Program-made: the position numbers and the translations under genes
Shown here: positions 31,159 to 42,144 of the stretch, piece after piece
How positions within the stretch are numbered: position 1 is the stretch's first letter
Layout of the letters: the number at the start of each line of letters is the position of its first letter
The notes under the pieces: generated by a model
Database searches by the model: none
What the model was told of the DNA's origin: nothing
Seen by the model: only the letters and a program-made list of their open reading frames with translations
DNA from: Phytophthora quininea
Lineage: Eukaryota; Oomycota; Peronosporomycetes; Peronosporales; Peronosporaceae
DNA: 64,000 bases
Direction: 5' to 3'
Assembly: GCA_011947345.1 (NCBI GenBank)
Contig: JAAVTG010000064.1
Span: forward strand, 62,001-126,000

Positions 31159-34100
31159 TTAGTTATCTTGGTCTCTCTTCCTCCTCAGCTCAGGGCCTAC
31201 GTACACTAAGCCACACAATTCCTGGGGTTTCTTGAGCCCGACGCGTTCTGGATCCCCATCCAGCGGGCTTAGTGGTTTAACGTTTCTTCCCCAAAATTGC
31301 TCGAACTTACATCCAAGAATTATTTCTGGATGTGTTCGGGCAGGTCCTTCAGTGCACCTTGGCGAGCGAGATCTTTCATTTCTTGAACGAACTTCAGTTC
31401 CGCACACTGGCCGTCGCGATGATATTTTCCACAAAGCGAGCACTTGCGCTTGTAACAGCGCCATGTCGGGTGACCCCGATCTCCATACTGGTCGCAGATC
31501 TCCTCCTTCCAGCAAGAGTCTGGGGTGTGCCCCCAATTCATACACTTCTCGCAGAACTCATTGCGGTGAGGGTTTTCACGCCGCTGTGGTTGGGGTGCCG
31601 GGCGCACATTGTTGAACCGCGCTGAAGGACGGAGCCCCATGCCTTCAGCACGGTACGCTTGCTGCACGGGCTCAGGCTCTTCAGTGTACGTTCCTTGAGC
31701 AGCGGGTTCTTGGGCGGAGTTTTCTTCAGAGGGGGCCGAAACCTCCCCTTCGAACTCATCTTCTTGAAAAGTGACGTGTCTCTCGGCCTGGATCTCCGCC
31801 CTAGAGTCAGCTCCTTGGGATACATACGCGCGTCTTGGATGACTAGTCTTGTACCTGTCGCGAGAGTAGTTGCTGTCCGCGCGGAAATCGCGAGGCCTCG
31901 ACGGAGTGTCGTGGTCATCAACCCTCCACACGTCTTCATCTCTGTCCAAGGCACGCTCCAAGTGCTTCATGCTTTTAAAACTCGAGCCCTGCAAGGCCAC
32001 CTTGAGCGTTGAATCCTTCAACTTCGTGATGAAGCGACGGATATGTCTCTCTCGACTGGTAGCCCTAGACAAATAACGAACTCCAGCTCTGGTAGCAGCT
32101 GCGTTCAAGCGGTAGTAGAGCTCGCGTGCGGTTTCCGACTTGTTCATCTGCATGAGGTAGTACTGTTCTCGGTACCGCTTCTTGGACTTACACCACATCT
32201 TTCGAAATAGTCTTCGACGGAGTTTTCTTCGACGGAATTTTCTTGGGCGTCGGCTTCTTTGATTCCTCCTTGGGCGGCGTTTTCTTCGGCGCAGGTCTTT
32301 GTTGGGATGATGCCCCTTGGGCGGCAGTACTAGGCTCAGTCTTCAACGTCGGTTCAAGCTTCACCGTGGGTGGCACCTTCAAGGTACTTGCCGCACTGAC
32401 AGCTGGCGCGGACTGGGCGGGCGATAAAGACGCCCCCTGATTACGCCACTTGAAGTTGCTGAATGAGGGTTAGTCACACGCTCTGTCTTCACCTCGGTTG
32501 CCGAATGAGGGTGAGGGGCGCGCGTGCCTGTTGGACTTGGGACAACGTCGTCCGAAGATCTCGGATCTGGCCAGCCTGGAACTTCTGCAAGTTAGACGCC
32601 GTCTCGCGCTCTTCCGCGCGCTCGCGCTTGACGGCATCGACCTCCTGCTGGAGGGCTCCCACCCTGCACGGTGACTTGATCGGAGAGCTGCTGCACCATC
32701 GCCTGCGTGGCCTTCTCAAGCCAGATCGCACGCTCCGCCTCGACTTCAGCGCCTCGCGCTCGCTCCCGCTCGGCCCACATGGCCTCACGCTCTTGGGCGA
32801 GGTTCGCCCAGTCGGCTTCAGCGGCCTCCCTCTCCTTGCGAAGAAGTCCTTCGATGTCAAGTTGAGGAACCGGCTTGACTTCCCGGGCTTTCGCCCTAGC
32901 GGCGCGTTCTTCGACGACGCGGGCACGGGATTCGGCGTCACGGCGAGCTAAATCGGTCTTGGTCTGCGCGTTCATCATAACTTGTAATTGCCGTTGCATC
33001 TCATAGCGCTGTTCCTTCACCGTACTTTGAAACTTTTGCAGCAGGCACTCACTTTCCTTCGACTGCCTTTCAAGATGTTCGGCAGTCTCACGGCGCAATT
33101 TCGCCATGGCTTCCTGTTCTTGATGCAGGATATTTACCGCGACTTGCGATGCCCTCGACGTGGTCGATCGCACTGAGCGGTGAGAACATTCCGAGCGCGT
33201 AGACTCCGGCCTGTGTGGATACTCATTCTTCGACTCAACATCCAAGGCGGGGAGTTCTCCAGCATGTGTGAGACCAACCTCTCGCGGAGGTCGGCCCAGA
33301 CTGCTGGGCGGACTTCTCGCATCGGACGTCCTAGAGCGGAGGTCTTCTTCGATCGTAGGCTGTGGAGGGTAGTCTATACGCGTGAAGGTGCCGCCATAGG
33401 CACCACCACCAAATCCACCACCTCCTGCTGTACGCGCGGTGAAGACCATCGCCCCTGGACTTGAGCGGGGCATGTGCGCCGAAGAGCTTTGCCCCGCTTC
33501 CAGCATAGACGAGGAAGAAGAGCTGTTGTGCGACGTGTTGACACTCGGTCACGACTCGTCAGAAGCATGGGACCCGACAGAACTTGGATCGGCTGCTGTC
33601 GAACGCTGGCCAGAGCCGTCTTGGATGGTCATTCGAAGAACTCAGGCGGCCAAGCTCGACGCTTTGGTGGACGTCCCTCGCGACAGCTCCGACCTAGATG
33701 GTGGCGTCGCCAGGGATTGCTCTTGGGCAGAATTCTCCGCTGTAGAACCATGCGGGCTTCGCCGAGTCGTTAGTCCGAACATTGTGAAGTGCCAAGCGAA
33801 CTCCTGACCGAGCAAGTCTACTTCATCTGGCGCCATTGGTATCTCTACGTCCAAGGGACCGGGTCCTTGGGCGGAGTTTTTCGGCGGACACTTCTGCGAC
33901 TTGCCGCTCCGACATAGACACATTGTTTACGTCCAAAGGCGCAGGTCTGGGCAAAATCTGGACTTCATGACACTCTACTCCAGCACTTTGCTGGGCCACT
34001 CAATGAGTTCCGCGGAAAGGTAAGCTTGGACTTCATTTACTACTGAGAGAACCCAATCCAAAGGCACCCGCGAGGGGTTCTTCCGATACCATTCAGGAAC

Positions 34101-35146
34101 TAGGTTTTCAAACCTAAAACCCGCTGCGAAGAGCAATGTCTGCACGAACGCAGCGCACTCCCTAGACGAGAAGCGTTCTGCTGGAATTTGTGTGGCGGAG
34201 ACGTCTTGGGCAGGGCTCATGTGCCAGCGCTCGGGACGCAAATCTCCTAGCCAAGTCGCACCGGGATCCCCAGCCTAGAGCCTTTCAGCGAAGAAGTTTG
34301 AAGTCAACACAACGCACTCGACCCATTTGGTCCCATCTACTCTTGGATTCGGCCATGATTACTTGAGGATAGGAAGGATTACCGGCCCCGAAGGGGTTCT
34401 TTCCCACCTACGCACTTGGTCCGCCACATACGCTCGCGCGTTTGCAGCAAACTTTGTTCGTCCTCAGTTTCAACGGAAGCTGTTGGGCGGAGATCCTGTG
34501 AACTCGTCATTTCTTCAGCGGTACTTCCAAGAGGAACGAGGATCTTTTCTTCGACTGACGTTTTAGATTCCATGCCAGCATCCGCACCTTCATCCAAGGG
34601 CAGAGAGTCCATCGCATCTTCAGCTGACTCGACGCTTTGCTCCTTAGATCCTTCATCTCGGACAGCAAGTGTCGTCATCGACAACTCTGTTCCGACTTCC
34701 GGCAGCGGAGAATTCGCGGTTCTCGACGCTGCCGGGGCTCAACCATATTGGCGCCTCCTGACGACGCCTGGGCGGCACGTTCAAGACTTGCGTCTTCAAC
34801 ATGCCTTTCTTGGACGTTAGTTTCTTGATCCTGGGGTCCAGCTCGCCGCTTGGGCTGTCTTCAGCGTCAAGCTTAGACGGCATTTCGTCTTCGACGTCAG
34901 GTTCAACAGCCGGTTGTTCTTGAGCCGGCGTAGATTCCACGTCTGAGGATTCTGCGTCCAAGGTAGACGCTCGCTCCACGTCTCTGGCGGCCTTCTTGCG
35001 CTGGCAATTTCCCTCGCCAACGTGTCGATGTCCTTCACCTCGTCCGCCGGAAGTCCTTGCGCTCGTCGAGAGTGACGGGTCGCCTCACCGCGACCACCAT
35101 CACCACAATCCGGAGCAGCCTTCGACCCACCTCTTCCCTCCGCCAT
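31159..35146 (-). pseudogene. Gypsy gag region with zinc knuckles
   Basis: Several overlapping minus-strand frames form a long gag. An N-terminal low-complexity and proline/lysine-rich part (35146-33642) comes first, then a glycine-rich and coiled-coil part (33506-32592; alanine/glutamate/arginine-rich heptads). A lysine/proline repeat region (KKTPPKEE, KKIPSKKTPS; 32382-32188) follows. Last is a capsid-like and nucleocapsid part (32198-31320) with CEKCMNWGHTPDSC, a degenerate second knuckle (CDQYGDRGHPTWRC) and CSLCGKYHRDGQC. The frame changes several times. The repeat-rich middle contains many copies of a TTCTTGGGCG motif also found outside the coding part. Confidence 0.7.
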
Positions 35147-35657
35147 TGGCAGTGTTTAGAGAGTCACGAACGTTGACGCACTGTAATCCAAACAGTGACC
35201 GGTGAAATCCTTGGGCGGCAAGTCAAAGAGCACGTGCTCTGACTGAGACGAAGTCGAAGCCGGGGCAAGTGAACCTGGTCTTGGGCGTCCAGTCCTAGTA
35301 AGATGCTGAAATCCGGGCACGCGCACCAGCTGTGGCGGAAATGTGGTGATGTTTCCCGTCCAGAGGGTGGTTGTTGCACAACGTGGCCAGGATCTTGGTG
35401 AACCGAGATCAGTTGTGAACTCCTTCAGCGGCGGTTCTTGGAACTGCCGTTAAAGGATTGGCGTGTACACCTCGTGAATCCCTATAGGTTCGACCCTTGG
35501 ATTTCGCGTTTAATCTGCCGGATGCCCTTTTACAGTCAAAGACACAAAAGAGTGTTAGATGGATTAGTTTGCCCACAATTCGTTCCCCTGTAGCCCACTT
35601 TTCTTGGGCGGCAGTTGAAGAGATGGGGTTCTTGGACTGCACGTTCAAGAAGAACTA

Positions 35658-35909
35658 CAGTCCGCGCCAGGTTTACATGACAACCCACATTTTAGGGCGC
35701 CGCTCCGTCAATTTTGGGAGTTGAGCGGCGCCATTTAGATATGTTGTTTGTGTCGTAAAAGCGCGTTTGAGAATTGTTTTAACACGCGGGATATCCCACT
35801 TTAAGACAGGGTTAGTATACAAGTGACCATATTTGCCGGTGCGCCCATTATTAAGACCGGCCTGACCCAATACAAAAAGCAAGATAAGCAGTTAAAATGG
35901 CTACACTAG
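35658..35909 (+). repeat. Tc1/mariner left inverted repeat, 252 bp
   Basis: Matches 36967-37218 in inverse with one C/T difference near 35675. Both arms encode the same 69-codon chance frame. Confidence 0.93.
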
Positions 35910-35976
35910 TAGTCTATTTTGTCTCCACGTTTCTTAATGACTTTCTTGCATCGGCGCGGCATGGACTCGATCAGCG

Positions 35977-36901
35977 CTAGCAGTGTTGAATGCTCAATCG
36001 CATCCCAAGCACTAAAAGAGCTGCTGTTAGCTCTGTGACGCTGCTGAACTGTCGTCCGTTAGCGTAAACATGTCGACTCATAATTGACCACAAATTTTCG
36101 ATCGGATTTAAATCCGGGGATCTCGCAACCCAAGGCAGCACACGCACGTCCTGCTCTTTCAGAAACTCTGTTGTCCTCTTGGACCTGTGAATGGACGCTC
36201 CGTCCTATGGTAGACGAAATCAGTGCCATAGTGCAGGTGGGCGAATGGCAGCAGATACTCGGACATGGTGTACACGTAGTCGTCCGAGTTCTGCTTGCCA
36301 TGCAGCACCGCAAGCTTCGTCTTGCCGGCGGCGCTGAAGCCCGCCCACACCATTACTGATCCGCCACCTGCCTGGCGACGCTTTGTCTGCCGAGGTGGCC
36401 GGCGGATGTCCCGCCAGTAAGTCTGGAAGCCGTCGGGCCCATCCAGATTCCATTTCTTCTCGTCAGAGAAGATGATGGAGTCCCAGGGCCCGCAGCTATC
36501 CGTGTTGAATATCCTTGCCCACGCCCGCTCCTCCCGCGCGACCTTGTCCTCCGCTGAGAGCGGCAAAGTATTGTCCATTTTTGTGTAAATTAGCCAGTCG
36601 ACATCGGCAAGCACGCGCTGAATTGTGTGCACCGATGCCGACAGGCTAAGCTCGCTCTTAAGCTGTCGCGCAGAGAAGTCACCCTTGGCTGCTGGCCGCA
36701 ACAGCAAGCGTGTCTGCCGCTCAGTCAGCGCGGCAGCTGGACCCGGCTTTTTCGCTCTTTGTCGACTCCAAACAGCACCCGGTGTACAGCCCCACGTGCC
36801 CGACCCACACGGCGCTCAATCTCACGCTCGCTGAAGCCCGCCTAATACAATCCCTTGACTCTGCCCTTCTCTTCGTCAGATAATGCTGTTCCCCTCCCCA
36901 T
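35977..36901 (-). pseudogene. Tc1-type DDE transposase, broken
   Basis: The ATG at 36901 starts a helix-turn-helix region (SDEEKGRVKGLY, then AGFSEREIERRVGRARG). A TAG sits between Tyr and Ala of LY-AG where CAG would fit. A second frame from 36707 carries the catalytic core IIFSDEKKWNLDGPDG and GGGSVMVWAGFS. After another indel near 36205, a third frame holds DGASIHRSKRTTEFL and SPDLNPIENLW with the last two catalytic acidic residues, ending at 35977. All domains are present but the frame is broken by stops and indels, so transposition would need an outside enzyme. Confidence 0.82.
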
Positions 36902-36966
36902 TGTAGTGAATAGCACAGTGAGGGGAGCGCAATAGCAGTGGGGAGCGCAGCAATTAGTGGTCAGGC

Positions 36967-37218
36967 CTAGTGTAGCCATTTTAACTGCTTATCTTGCTTT
37001 TTGTATTGGGTCAGGCCGGTCTTAATAATGGGCGCACCGGCAAATATGGTCACTTGTATACTAACCCTGTCTTAAAGTGGGATATCCCGCGTGTTAAAAC
37101 AATTCTCAAACGCGCTTTTACGACACAAACAACATATCTAAATGGCGCCGCTCAACTCCCAAAATTGACGGAGCGGCGCCCTAAAATGTGGGTTGTCATA
37201 TAAACCTGGCGCGGACTG
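36967..37218 (-). repeat. Tc1/mariner right inverted repeat, 252 bp
   Basis: Partner of 35658-35909. Confidence 0.93.
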
Positions 37219-37220
37219 TA

Positions 37221-38163
37221 GCAACCACAGAGAATCAATATACAGAGAGATCCTTATGCAAATGTACAGCCGACAATTATTCTTATAGACCCTTGGTCGG
37301 GGGTCTCACACCAGGTTCAATCCAACGCCCAAGGCACCTGGAAAGTCTTGGACTTGGTTCGGCGAACGCGCACCACCTTCAATCGAAGGAACACACAGAT
37401 CAGTCAATACAAATCCCAATACAAAACTTTGTAAGACGCAGTCTCAAAGCAAACTCAAGCGGCGATTGCTATCCAGCCGCTTGAGCGTAGTTTTAATATG
37501 AAATGGGTTGGCCTGCAAGGCAGACGCCCAACTAGTAAACAAAATGGTCAGGGCGCCTAGACTCCCCTCCCAATTGGACAAAACAAATAGGTGGGGAGCA
37601 GCAGGTCACCTAGCACTAACACGCAAAGAGCACCGACTGGCGCTTGTGCAGTACAGGTCAAAAAGAACTCTCTGATTGATATCTCTTATAGCTAGTAGAT
37701 CTGCAGCCCTTCCGCAGATCTTGGGCGCAATCATTAGGATACGAATTAGTCTTGATCTTAGTATGCTTGACTTGATGACGGCCACTTATCGTGGGTTCAT
37801 CGCTCTTCAAATCATTTGTGGCGTAAATATTCTGGGTTAAGTGCCAAAACCTACATCCAAGAGGATCTCCATCAAAGAGATCCGCGTTGTAGAAACTTCC
37901 ATCGAGAAAATATCAATCCAAGAGAATCTCCGTTGAAGAAAACCTCTGTCGAAGAAGTGACCGTCCAAGGAATACGTTGTTGGAACGTTGATCCAAGAAC
38001 TTCCTGGGTCTTGGCCGGCAGCTGTTCTTCTTGGGTCACTTGGGCAGCTTGGGGATTTACAGGTCCTTGCTTCACACATCGTGAGGTAAGCCAAGGCGAG
38101 ACGGGTTGCACACAGGAATACCTTTCACTGTGGCAATTTATACCTTAGTTCTTGGCGACCCGT
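37221..38163. other. Putative leader/LTR of the Gypsy element
   Basis: Non-coding. It contains repeated CCAAGAA/TTCTTGG motifs (tccaagaggatctccatcaaagag and relatives at 37855-38000) that also occur in the gag region and at 41860-42060. The minus-strand TATA box at 38135-38142 would direct transcription toward gag. Confidence 0.45.
38135..38142 (-). promoter_or_regulatory. Putative LTR TATA box
   Basis: TATAAATT on the minus strand, placed so that transcription would run toward the Gypsy gag. The call rests on the motif and its position only. Confidence 0.3.
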
Positions 38164-38167
38164 TTAA
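38164..38167. repeat. TTAA target site, left copy
   Basis: TTAA directly before CCCCTCTACTCC; partner at 41818-41821. Confidence 0.85.
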
Positions 38168-38440
38168 CCCCTCTACTCCTGAAATTATTCCGGATTATCC
38201 GTTATAGTGAACATATGAATTAATGTATGGCGGAAAATCAGTACTTATTACCCTGTATTAAGCCCTTTTGGCGCCACGTAGGACGATATGGCGATTGTGA
38301 TTGGGCGAGATCTGTTGTGGCAACGGTTTTGCTGAACAAAACATGCACTACAACCTTCGCCTTGCGATCTCCCTGCAAAACCGTTATGATAAATTTAAGA
38401 TAGGGGCTCCGTTTCGCGCCAAAAGTCCTCCAGCTTCGCG

Positions 38441-38505
38441 CACCAAATTTTCGGCCAGTTCTCTACTAGAAGGTAGTAGAGGAGAACTGGCCGAAAAGTT
38501 TGGTG
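38441..38505. terminator. Strong hairpin just after the piggyBac transposase stop
   Basis: The arms CACCAAA-TTTTCGGCCAGTTCTC and the inverse GAGAACTGGCCGAAAAGTTTGGTG pair over about 25-28 bp around a short TACTAGAAGG-type loop, with one 3-nt bulge. It lies 35-99 nt downstream of the transposase stop on the minus strand. It may act in 3'-end formation or be a transposase-binding palindrome; both are inference. Confidence 0.4.
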
Positions 38506-38539
38506 AGGAGTCAAAAGGTACGCGTGCTGCATTTAGTGC

Positions 38540-41500
38540 TTAGATAAACTCTTCATCCGTCTCACCGTCTTCTACTCTGCGCTTCTGTACGAAGCGGATC
38601 TTGTGCTGCAGCTTGGGGGATGGCGGTGCCGTTTCGCCAGGTCTGATGCCATACTTGGCTGCAGGTGAGCTCGCTGCCTTGGTCCAGGCGTCGGGCCGTG
38701 TTGCAGAGAGCCACGCGACCCCCTTTGCGATGGAACAGCTTCGACAGAAGAAGCGGCTCTCGAAGCTCCTAATTCCAGGTCCCGCCAGGGATGAGCAGAT
38801 CTTACAGAGCCACTGCCTGCTTTTCTGACCGTTTTTCTCTCGTGTTTGCTGCAGCGTGTGTGGCTGTCGCGGCAGTGGCGACGTCAAAGAGCTCCTCGCC
38901 ATTGTTTCCCGCCACGAAGTCCTCCCTTGTTTGTGACAGCAGATCGACATGCAGTCGCCGCATGAACTCAGCGTGCGTTGGCACCGGCTTCCCCGCCTTT
39001 TGCATCGCGATTTTGTGCACAATGAACGCGCTCACTAACGCCAGATCCACCAGCCCTAAGAATATTATCTTGTAGTACTTCCGCATCCGCACGGATTTCT
39101 GGATGGAGTAGCGCTGCAGGCGCAGTTGATCGTGTACATCTACGCCGCCCATAGTCTCATGGTAGTCGATGACCAGGCGAGGACACGGCACCGCTGAGAT
39201 GGAGCCGTCAGGCTCACGACGAGTCACTTGAGCCGGCTGTGTAGAGCAACCAGTAGCCAGGAACCGCACTGGCTGGGAGTCCATCCAAACCAGCGCAATA
39301 AACTCTGGGCGCTCTTGCCATTGAGCAATTTTGTAGGTGCCTCGCGCCATGTTTTTGGTCGACTTTTGGTCTCGAACTCAATACCTTTGCACCACCCAGT
39401 CGATCCGAGCGCATGGTTCCGACGTGGTAGATGCCCATTGAGAGCAGCTTGTCCGACAAAGGAAGCAACGTGTAGTAGTTGTCTGTGCAAACCAGTCGTT
39501 GCGACTGCTGACCGCGTAGGACATTTGTCAAGTTCTTGACCACCGCCTTTTGGGCAACAGCTTGCTCATTCTTGTTGGCCTTGCCGCAATATATATCCAA
39601 CCTGCAACATGCCATCCGTAGTAAAGTCAGTCAAATCCGGAATACAGTCAATCACATCCCGTACGTATTACGGATGCAGAGTTATAGCACTTTACCTTGC
39701 ACAGTATGCCGTCTCCGCACAACACGTCAAGTAAAACTTTGTGCCCCATTTGTTGGGCTTCGCCGACATGTACTGCCACATGGGGTTTCTGCGGTGACGC
39801 ATCGGAACCATGCCCTCGTCGAATGAGATCTTCGCTCCCAAGCGATAGCCGCGGAAGAATGTTTTCTGTAGCGCTTGCAGGACGGGCGAATCTTGAATGC
39901 GCGGTCGTGGCTGTCGGCTTGTTTGGAGTTGTCATTGAAGTGCAGGTATCTTGTGATATCTTGGAACCGATCGCGACTTAGAAATTGCCCAAACGGAACA
40001 CGCGAAAGCGCGCCCTCAACTTTCGTGATCCAGTGGCGGCTCAGGCTCTCTCGTCGCGGCTCCAGCGAGCGTGCGATCAACAAGCCAATGAAGCGAACCA
40101 GTTCATGAGGCTGAATGGAATTCTTACGGCGTAGTTTAGCCTTGTACTCATCCACTGACAACACCAACGTTGACGGGGTCGTTGCTCTGCGTGCTCTAGC
40201 CCGCGCCCGCATCGAGACAGCCACGTCGTCGACACACTCTTCACGAAATTGATTCGTCTCTGCAGCAATCTTTCGCCATAGCTCCTTCGGGAGAAAGAAG
40301 TAGAAGATCGCCAAAGGGCTTTCCGCGAAAGCCAATGCCGCCTTTGTCGGGCCGCAGGGACCGTCGTAAAGTTGGGCAGCGTTCACACGAAGTTCGTCAG
40401 AGTCCTCCTCGTCGTAGACACTCCACCCTTCCAGTTGTAATGCGTCCAACTCAGCCTTCCGCAAGTCGAACGTAATCGGCTCCTCGGGTTCGTCCTCCTC
40501 GAAGAACACAGCAGCATCATCACCATCGTCTGACTCGTCTTTGTCGTACAGCACTGTGTCTTCATCACCTTCCGTGTCGGAGCCCAATGGTAGTAACCAA
40601 TCTTCTTCGCCGACGTTGAGATCATCATCATCTAGCGGGTCGAAGAGACGATCACGCCGAAGTGCAGACAGGAAGTTGTCCGAGTCGAAGTCATCCATTG
40701 TAACGGCGTCATCGCGAACCTCAGGTACAAGTGAGTTCACCTCCACAGTCGCATCCGGAATAGGTTGCACAGGCCTATCCGGAACAGCAGCCGTAACAGC
40801 CTCATCCGCAGTAGACGGAATAGCTTCGGTCATCTCCGGAATAGTAGAGTCTGTATGATCCGGAACAACAATTTGAGTGAGTGCTTTCAAGTCTCCACTC
40901 GATCCTGACGCATGTACGTACCCTCTCGCTGGCGCTTGGACGGTGAGTGTCTGCTGGTACGTGTCTTGCGTTTTGACACTTTTTTCGCAGCGGGCTTCTT
41001 CGCTTCCACAATCCTCTTAGAAAGCGACTTTCTTTTCGCTTTTGGAGCTGTCGAAGGTCGAGACGAACGGTTCTCAAGTGAGCGTGCAGATGTGGCTGGA
41101 CGAGCACAACTTGATGGACGAAGCACTAACGCCGGAGGCGCAGGTGCAGGACCTGGACTCGAGGCAGTCGGGGCAGAACTTGACGCAGGTGTTGGTGCTG
41201 GGCTTGGCGCTGGACTTGGCGATGGACTCGGAGCAACACTCAACGCAGGAGCTGGAGCCGGGCTCGGCGATGGCGAGGTCGGTGCGTACACCGAAGCATA
41301 CGGTAGTTCCAGCCACCCGTGCTGGCGGCAGTAGTGCATCAGGCTCTCGTGGCCTACATTGAGCAGTAATGTGCGTTAGTGTATACATAAGTAAACTGCG
41401 CCAAAATCGCACAACTCACCGACGAAGTGGTCGACACCTTCTTTGCCGTCAACATTCCCATTTGGAGGCACATACGTGTTGTCGTAGCTGAGTCCCTTTG

Positions 41501-41567
41501 ACCTCTTCCACGTCCATCATCCCTTTTTCCGAAGCTCGCGCCACATTTGGTGGAAAGTTTTCTCCAT
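38540..41567 (-). pseudogene. piggyBac-like transposase, spliced, frameshifted
   Basis: The ATG at 41567 begins an exon (with an internal TGA) ending at a GTGAGT donor. A 66-bp intron (41354-41419) follows, then a Ser/Ala-Pro repeat region and a lysine-rich stretch (KRKSLSKRIVEAKKPAAKK). The next frame (40890-39727) has an acidic region, LLIARSLEPRRESLSRHW and FGQFLSRDRFQDITRYLHF. The catalytic region follows in later frames: SFDEGMVPMRHRRNP, GTKFYLTCC, CTDNYYTLLPLSDKL and ETMGGVDVHDQLRLQRYS with a membrane-helix-like IIFLGLVDLALVSAF. The stop is at 38540. All parts of a piggyBac transposase are present but at least four frame breaks exist. Confidence 0.82.
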
Positions 41568-41817
41568 GGTCGTGCAGGTTGGCGTCTTGTCTTCGTGCTG
41601 GCAGATTGCGAAATGAAGACTCGTGGGTCTGTGCGATCTTATATCTGGTCCCCGACCCCTTTCCCGCGAATTTTCATGTCACTTGTCCCCAACCGGGTCT
41701 GTTGAACTTTATACATACAAAATTCTATATGCGAGAATTAGGCTGTTGCGGAGCTCTCGGAATAATTTCACCTTTATAATATATATTCCGGAGAATCCGT
41801 AACGCCGGAGTAGGGGG

Positions 41818-41821
41818 TTAA
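41818..41821. repeat. TTAA target site, right copy
   Basis: TTAA, partner of 38164-38167. Confidence 0.85.
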
Positions 41822-41859
41822 GTACGTGGGGTGGCCAGAACGTAACGTGCACTCACGCT

Positions 41860-42060
41860 CAAGGCAATGTGCCCTTGGGCGTACATTCCAAGAGCGAAGA
41901 TTCGTTCAGCGTGCATTCCTAGGACACGCCGTTTCTTGGGCGTGCCTTTCAAGAACACGTTTTCTTGGGCGCACTTCCTGGTCTTGAGGGCCCATCCTTG
42001 GTAAGACAGCACACCCTCGCCTTCTCCCAAGCGACACGTTTTATCGCACACCTCTTCATC
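41860..42060. repeat. CTTGGGCG/CCAAG-rich repeat tract
   Basis: At least three units of 25-40 bp with the core TTCTTGGGCG and a following TTCAAG-type half site. The same core recurs about 18 times from 30.6 to 42.0 kb in coding and non-coding parts of the Gypsy element. Confidence 0.45.
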
Positions 42061-42144
42061 TCTTGAACGTAATATCCAACACTAGCTCCATAATAAACTC
42101 CATATGTAATCTCTCCACAGCGCGATCCATAGAAAAAACACAAT

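Larger units (their letters stand above)
35658..37218 (-). mobile_element. Tc1/mariner element with 252-bp inverted repeats, 1561 bp
   Basis: Ends start CAGTCCGCGCC and are flanked by TA (35656-35657 and 37219-37220), the classic Tc1/mariner target. The inverted repeats (35658-35909, 36967-37218) have equal length and I see a single mismatch. One transposase pseudogene lies inside on the minus strand. The near-identity of such long repeats suggests recent insertion or conversion between the arms. Confidence 0.92.
38168..41817 (-). mobile_element. piggyBac-like element 1, 3650 bp
   Basis: Flanked by TTAA on both sides. Ends are short inverted repeats CCCCTCTACTCCTG and CCCCCTACTCCGGCG. It contains one spliced, broken transposase gene. 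It is inserted in Gypsy LTR-like sequence, which continues on both sides. Confidence 0.88.
27780..42110 (-). mobile_element. Gypsy-type LTR retrotransposon, 3'-truncated, with three nested insertions
   Basis: Minus-strand gag (about 35146-31159), protease (31152-30230) and reverse transcriptase (to 27741) appear in the Gypsy order. The pol end and 3' LTR are lost at the junction near 27780. Upstream of gag, 35160-42110 minus its inserts (about 1.7 kb) is non-coding, with a TATA box on the minus strand, and is probably the leader and 5' LTR; its outer end is uncertain. Inserts are the Harbinger derivative 29269-29846, Tc1/mariner 35658-37218 and piggyBac 38168-41817. Confidence 0.8.

Noticed and set aside
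35673..35882. Identical 69-codon ORFs at 35673-35882 and 36994-37203
   Set aside because: They are the same chance frame in the two arms of the mariner inverted repeat, not genes.
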